From Lasioglossum baleicum (lineage: Eukaryota; Arthropoda; Insecta; Hymenoptera; Halictidae): a stretch of DNA of 64,000 nucleotides. This document shows positions 60,701 to 64,000 of this stretch, one piece after another. Under the pieces are notes generated by a model. The model did no database searches. It saw only the letters and a program-made list of their open reading frames with translations, and was not told the origin of the DNA. The stretch lies in the NCBI RefSeq assembly GCF_051020765.1, contig NC_134942.1:992001-1056000 (forward strand). The letters run 5' to 3'. Position numbers and translations under genes: made by a program. Numbering within the stretch: position 1 is the stretch's first letter; every line of letters begins with the position of its first letter.

Positions 60701-63700
60701 AAAATACGATAAAATAAAAGATAAAATCAATAAATGAAAAGGTGTATAGATAAAATAAAAGTCAATAAATAAATAAATAATAATAAGTAAATAAATACAA
60801 TGGACAAAACACAACAAACATAAGAAGGGGGGGCAAAATAAAGGGGAATAAAAGATAAAGATACAATTTATAATATAGAATATAAAATATATATAGAATA
60901 AAATGAAATATTATAAAATAAAAGGAGGGGGGTCGACCGGCAGGTCGCATCTTTGTAGATGGGGGGAGGGGATTATTGCTCCACCTCGGCCCCCGCGACC
61001 TGCCCACCCCGGGGGCGCCTTAACGGCCAGCCCCCCTTGGCGGCGGTGGAAGTACTAAGTAGTCCCACCGCCGCCTTTACGTCTGCGGCCCCTTAACAGG
61101 GGGCCGTCGGCCTCGTCGGGGTTGCCCCGCCGATGCTAGCCTCCTGGCGGAGAGGGGGCCGGCTTCCCTCTCCCTCTCCGCTGCCTCCTTCTGCGTTATC
61201 ACAATCTCGCAGAAGGAGGCAAACGCTGCTCTTGACCTCTCGCTGCCGATCATGTGGTCGACCACGACCGGCAACGAGAGGTCCATCCCAATAACGCCCC
61301 TTAGGTCTCTGCGCTGTGCCGACCACGCTGGACATTCTTCCAGCGTATGCCGCGCAGAGTCCTGGGCCTCCTCGCAGTGGTGACACTGCGATCCTCCCAG
61401 TGCCAGTGACGAACACACAGTTTGAGGAAACGGCGGTATGCAGGTAATTTAACTTATGCGCATCCATTGCTGCAACTTCTGCTGTATAATTTAGAATTTT
61501 TGTTACCGCGCCATCCGATTTTTATACATGTGCAAATACTCGTACACGCTGCATTGTATTTTTTTCCGCAACGCGACAAGGAGGGGACAGAGGCGAGTTC
61601 CGGCTCGCGTCTGCCCCCACCCCCCGTGACCCCTGGTCGACCTGCATGAAACTTAAAAATATGATAAAATAAAAGATAAAATCAATAAATGAAAAGGTGT
61701 ATAGATATAATAGATAAAATAAAAGTCAATAAATAAATAAATAATAATAAGTAAATAAATACAATGGACAAAACACAACAAACATAAGAAGGGGGGCAAA
61801 ATAAAGGGGAATGAAAGATAAAGATAAAATTTATAATATAGAATATAAAATATATATAGAATAAAATGAAATATTATAAAATAAAAGGAGGGGGGTCGAC
61901 CGGCAGGTCGCATCTTTGTAGAGGCGGGGAGGGGATTATTGCTCCACCTCGCCACCCGCGGCCTGCCCACCCCGGGGGCGCCTTAACGGCCAGCCCCCTT
62001 GGCGGCGGTGGAAGTACTAAGTAGTCCCACCGCCGCCATTACGTCTGCGGCCCCTTAACAGGGGGCCGTCGGCCTCGTCGGAGTTGCCCCGCCGATGCTA
62101 GCCTCCTGGCGGAGAGGGGGTCGCCTTCCCTCTCCCTCTCCGCTGCCTCCTTCTGCGTTATCACAATCTCGCAGAAGGAGGCAAACGCTGCTCTTGACCT
62201 CTTGCTGCCGATCATGTGGTCGACCACGACCGGTAACGTGAGGTCCATCCCAATAACGCCCCTTAGGTCTCTGCGCCGTGCCGACCACGCTGGACATTCT
62301 TCCAGCGTGTGCCGCGCAGAGTCCTGGGCCTCCTCGCAGTGGTGGCTCTGCGATCCTCCCAGTGCCAGTTACGAACACAAAGTTTGAGGAAACGGCGGTA
62401 TGCAGGTAATTTAACATATGCGCATCCATTGCTGCAACTTGTGCTGTATAATTTAGAATTTTTGTTACCGCGCCATTCGATTTTTATACATGTGCAAATA
62501 CTCGTACACGCTGCATTGCATTTTTTTCCGCACGCGACAAGGAGGGGACAGAGGCGAGTTCCGGCTCGCGTCTGTCCCCTCCCCCCGTCCCACCCCCCAC
62601 GTAGACCCTCATAAAACTTAAAAATACGATAAAATAAAAGATAAAATCAATAAATGAAAAGGTGTATAGATAAAATAGATAAAATAAAAGTCAATAAATA
62701 AATAAATAATAATAAGTAAATAAATACAATGGACAAAACACAACAAACATAAGAAGGGGGGGCAAAATAAAGGGGAATGAAAGATAAAGATAAAATTTAT
62801 AATATAGAATATAAAATATATATAGAATAAAATGAAATATTATAAAATAAAAGGAGGGGGGTCGACCGGCAGGTCGCATCTTTGTAGAGGCGGGGAGGGG
62901 ATTATTGCTCCACCTCGGCCCCCGCGACCTGCCCACCCCGGGGGCGCCTTAACGGCCAGCCCCCCTTGGCGGCGGTGGATGTACTAAGTAGTCCCACCGC
63001 CGCCTTTACGTCTGCGGCCCCTTAACAGGGAGCCGTCGGCCTCGTCGGGGTTGCCCCGCCGATGCTAGCCTCCTGGCGGAGAGGGGGCCGGCTTCCCTCT
63101 CCCTCTCCGCTGCCTCCTTCTGCGTTATCACAATCTCGCAGAAGGAGGCAAACGCTGCTCTTGACCTCTTGCTGCCGATCATGTGGTCGACCACGACCGG
63201 TAACGTGAGGTCCATCCCAATAACGCCCCTTAGGTCTCTGCGCCGTGCCGACCACGCTGGACATTCTTCCAGCGTATGCCGCGCAGAGTCCTGGGCCTCC
63301 TCGCAGTGGTGGCACTGCGATTCTCTCAGTGCCAGTTACGAACACACAGTTTGAGGAAACAGCGGTATGCAGGTAATTTAACATATGCGCATCCATTGCT
63401 GCAACTTGTGCTGTATAATTTAGAATTTTTGTTACCGCGGCATCCGATTTTTATACATGTGCAAATACTCGTACACGCTGCATTGCATTTTTTTCCGCAC
63501 GCGACAAGGAGGGGACAGAGGCGAGTTCCGGCTCGCGTCTGTCCCCTCCCCCCGTCCCACCCCCCACGTAGACCCTCATAAAACTTAAAAATATGATAAA
63601 ATAAAAGATAAAATCAATAAATGAAAAGGTGTATAGATAAAATAGATAAAATAAAAGTCAATAAATAAATAAATAATAATAAGTAAATAAATACAATGGA

Positions 63701-64000
63701 CAAAACACAACAAACATAAGAAGGGGGGGCAAAATAAAGGGGAATAAAAGATAAAGATAAAATTTATAATATAGAATATAAAATATATATAGAATAAAAT
63801 GAAATATTATAAAATAAAAGGAGGGGGGTCGACCGGCAGGTCGAATCTTTGTAGAGGCGGGGAGGGGATTATTGCTCCACCTCGCCACCCGCGACCTGCC
63901 CACCCCGGGGGCGCCTTAACGGCCAGCCCCCTTGACGGCGGTGGAAGTACTAAGTAGTCCCACCGCCGCCATTACGTCTGCGGCCCCTTAACAGGGGGCC
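57712..64000 (-). repeat. Satellite units m9-m15 with a 3.85-kb duplication
   Basis: m9 (57712-58677) and m13 (61567-62528) share GGTGGCTCTGCG, CCAGCGTGTGCC and GTCGGAGTTGCC. m10 (58678-59645) and m14 (62529-63495) share GATTCTCTCAGTG and GGTGGATGTAC. The offset is 3850-3851 bp, a four-unit step. m11 and m12 lie between; whether m11 is also repeated cannot be seen because m15 runs out of the window after 505 bp. Confidence 0.88.

Larger units (their letters stand above)
48079..64000 (-). repeat. LINE-derived 0.96-kb macrosatellite, - strand array (about 15 units)
   Basis: Same unit as the + array, inverted. Unit borders on the + strand scale: 48079-48828 (cut by the LTR), 48829-51948 (contains a 2152-bp insertion), then units ending at 52913, 53875, 54838, 55787, 56754, 57711, 58677, 59645, 60608, 61566, 62528 and 63495, and a partial unit to the window end. 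Units are more mixed than the H block. Several carry the CACGTTACCGG and TTCGTAACTGG type marks seen in + units 38-44, and some carry ATGCATGCGCATAAG of class H. Two units (54839-55787 and 60609-61566) lack one ATAGATAAA step in the T-rich part. Confidence 0.96.

Noticed and set aside
1..64000. Telomeric location because related LINEs (TRAS/SART) insert in TTAGG repeats
   Set aside because: No TTAGG array is visible in the window. Subtelomeric position cannot be excluded but is not supported.

Overview
The window is eukaryotic, most likely from an insect and possibly a hymenopteran. It has no bacterial gene organisation. It holds satellite DNA derived from an R1-clade non-LTR retrotransposon, a BEL/Pao LTR retrotransposon of arthropod type whose primer site matches the 3' end of tRNA-Tyr, and a fold-back DNA element. 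I see no host protein gene, tRNA or rRNA gene. The species assignment is an inference from transposon types.

Layout: (1) 1-41736 is a head-to-tail array on the + strand of about 44 copies of a 0.96-kb unit (usually 955-966 bp; two copies are 815 bp). Each unit carries a GC-rich half and a T-rich half. The GC-rich half encodes the last ~110 codons of an R1/Waldo-like LINE ORF2, including a C-x2-C-x8-H-x4-C finger, followed by a hairpin-bearing 3' UTR. A second GC-rich hairpin lies just before an A7 tract. (2) 41737-48078 is a structurally complete 6342-bp BEL/Pao element on the - strand, with 415/416-bp LTRs, PBS, PPT and one uninterrupted 1785-codon Gag-Pol ORF. (3) 48079-64000 is the same satellite on the opposite strand (about 15 units). 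It is interrupted at 49124-51275 by a 2152-bp near-perfect palindrome whose loop carries a nested 152-bp inverted-repeat element.

The array is organised at several scales. Diagnostic variants define unit classes that recur in the same order. There is a 19.07-kb offset duplication (units 8-14 repeated as 28-34), a 4801-bp five-unit duplication with its crossover unit still visible (16188-17146), a 1924-bp dimer duplication, a 965-bp doublet and, in the - strand array, a 3.85-kb duplication. One class (here called H) is almost perfectly homogenised at a 959-bp period.

The satellite changes strand exactly at the BEL element. That element has no target-site duplication, and its two ends abut different phases of the unit. 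This fits an inversion made by recombination between two oppositely oriented BEL copies; a misassembly at this point would look similar. The only likely functional protein is the BEL/Pao polyprotein. The many short ORFs in the satellite are remnants or composition artefacts.
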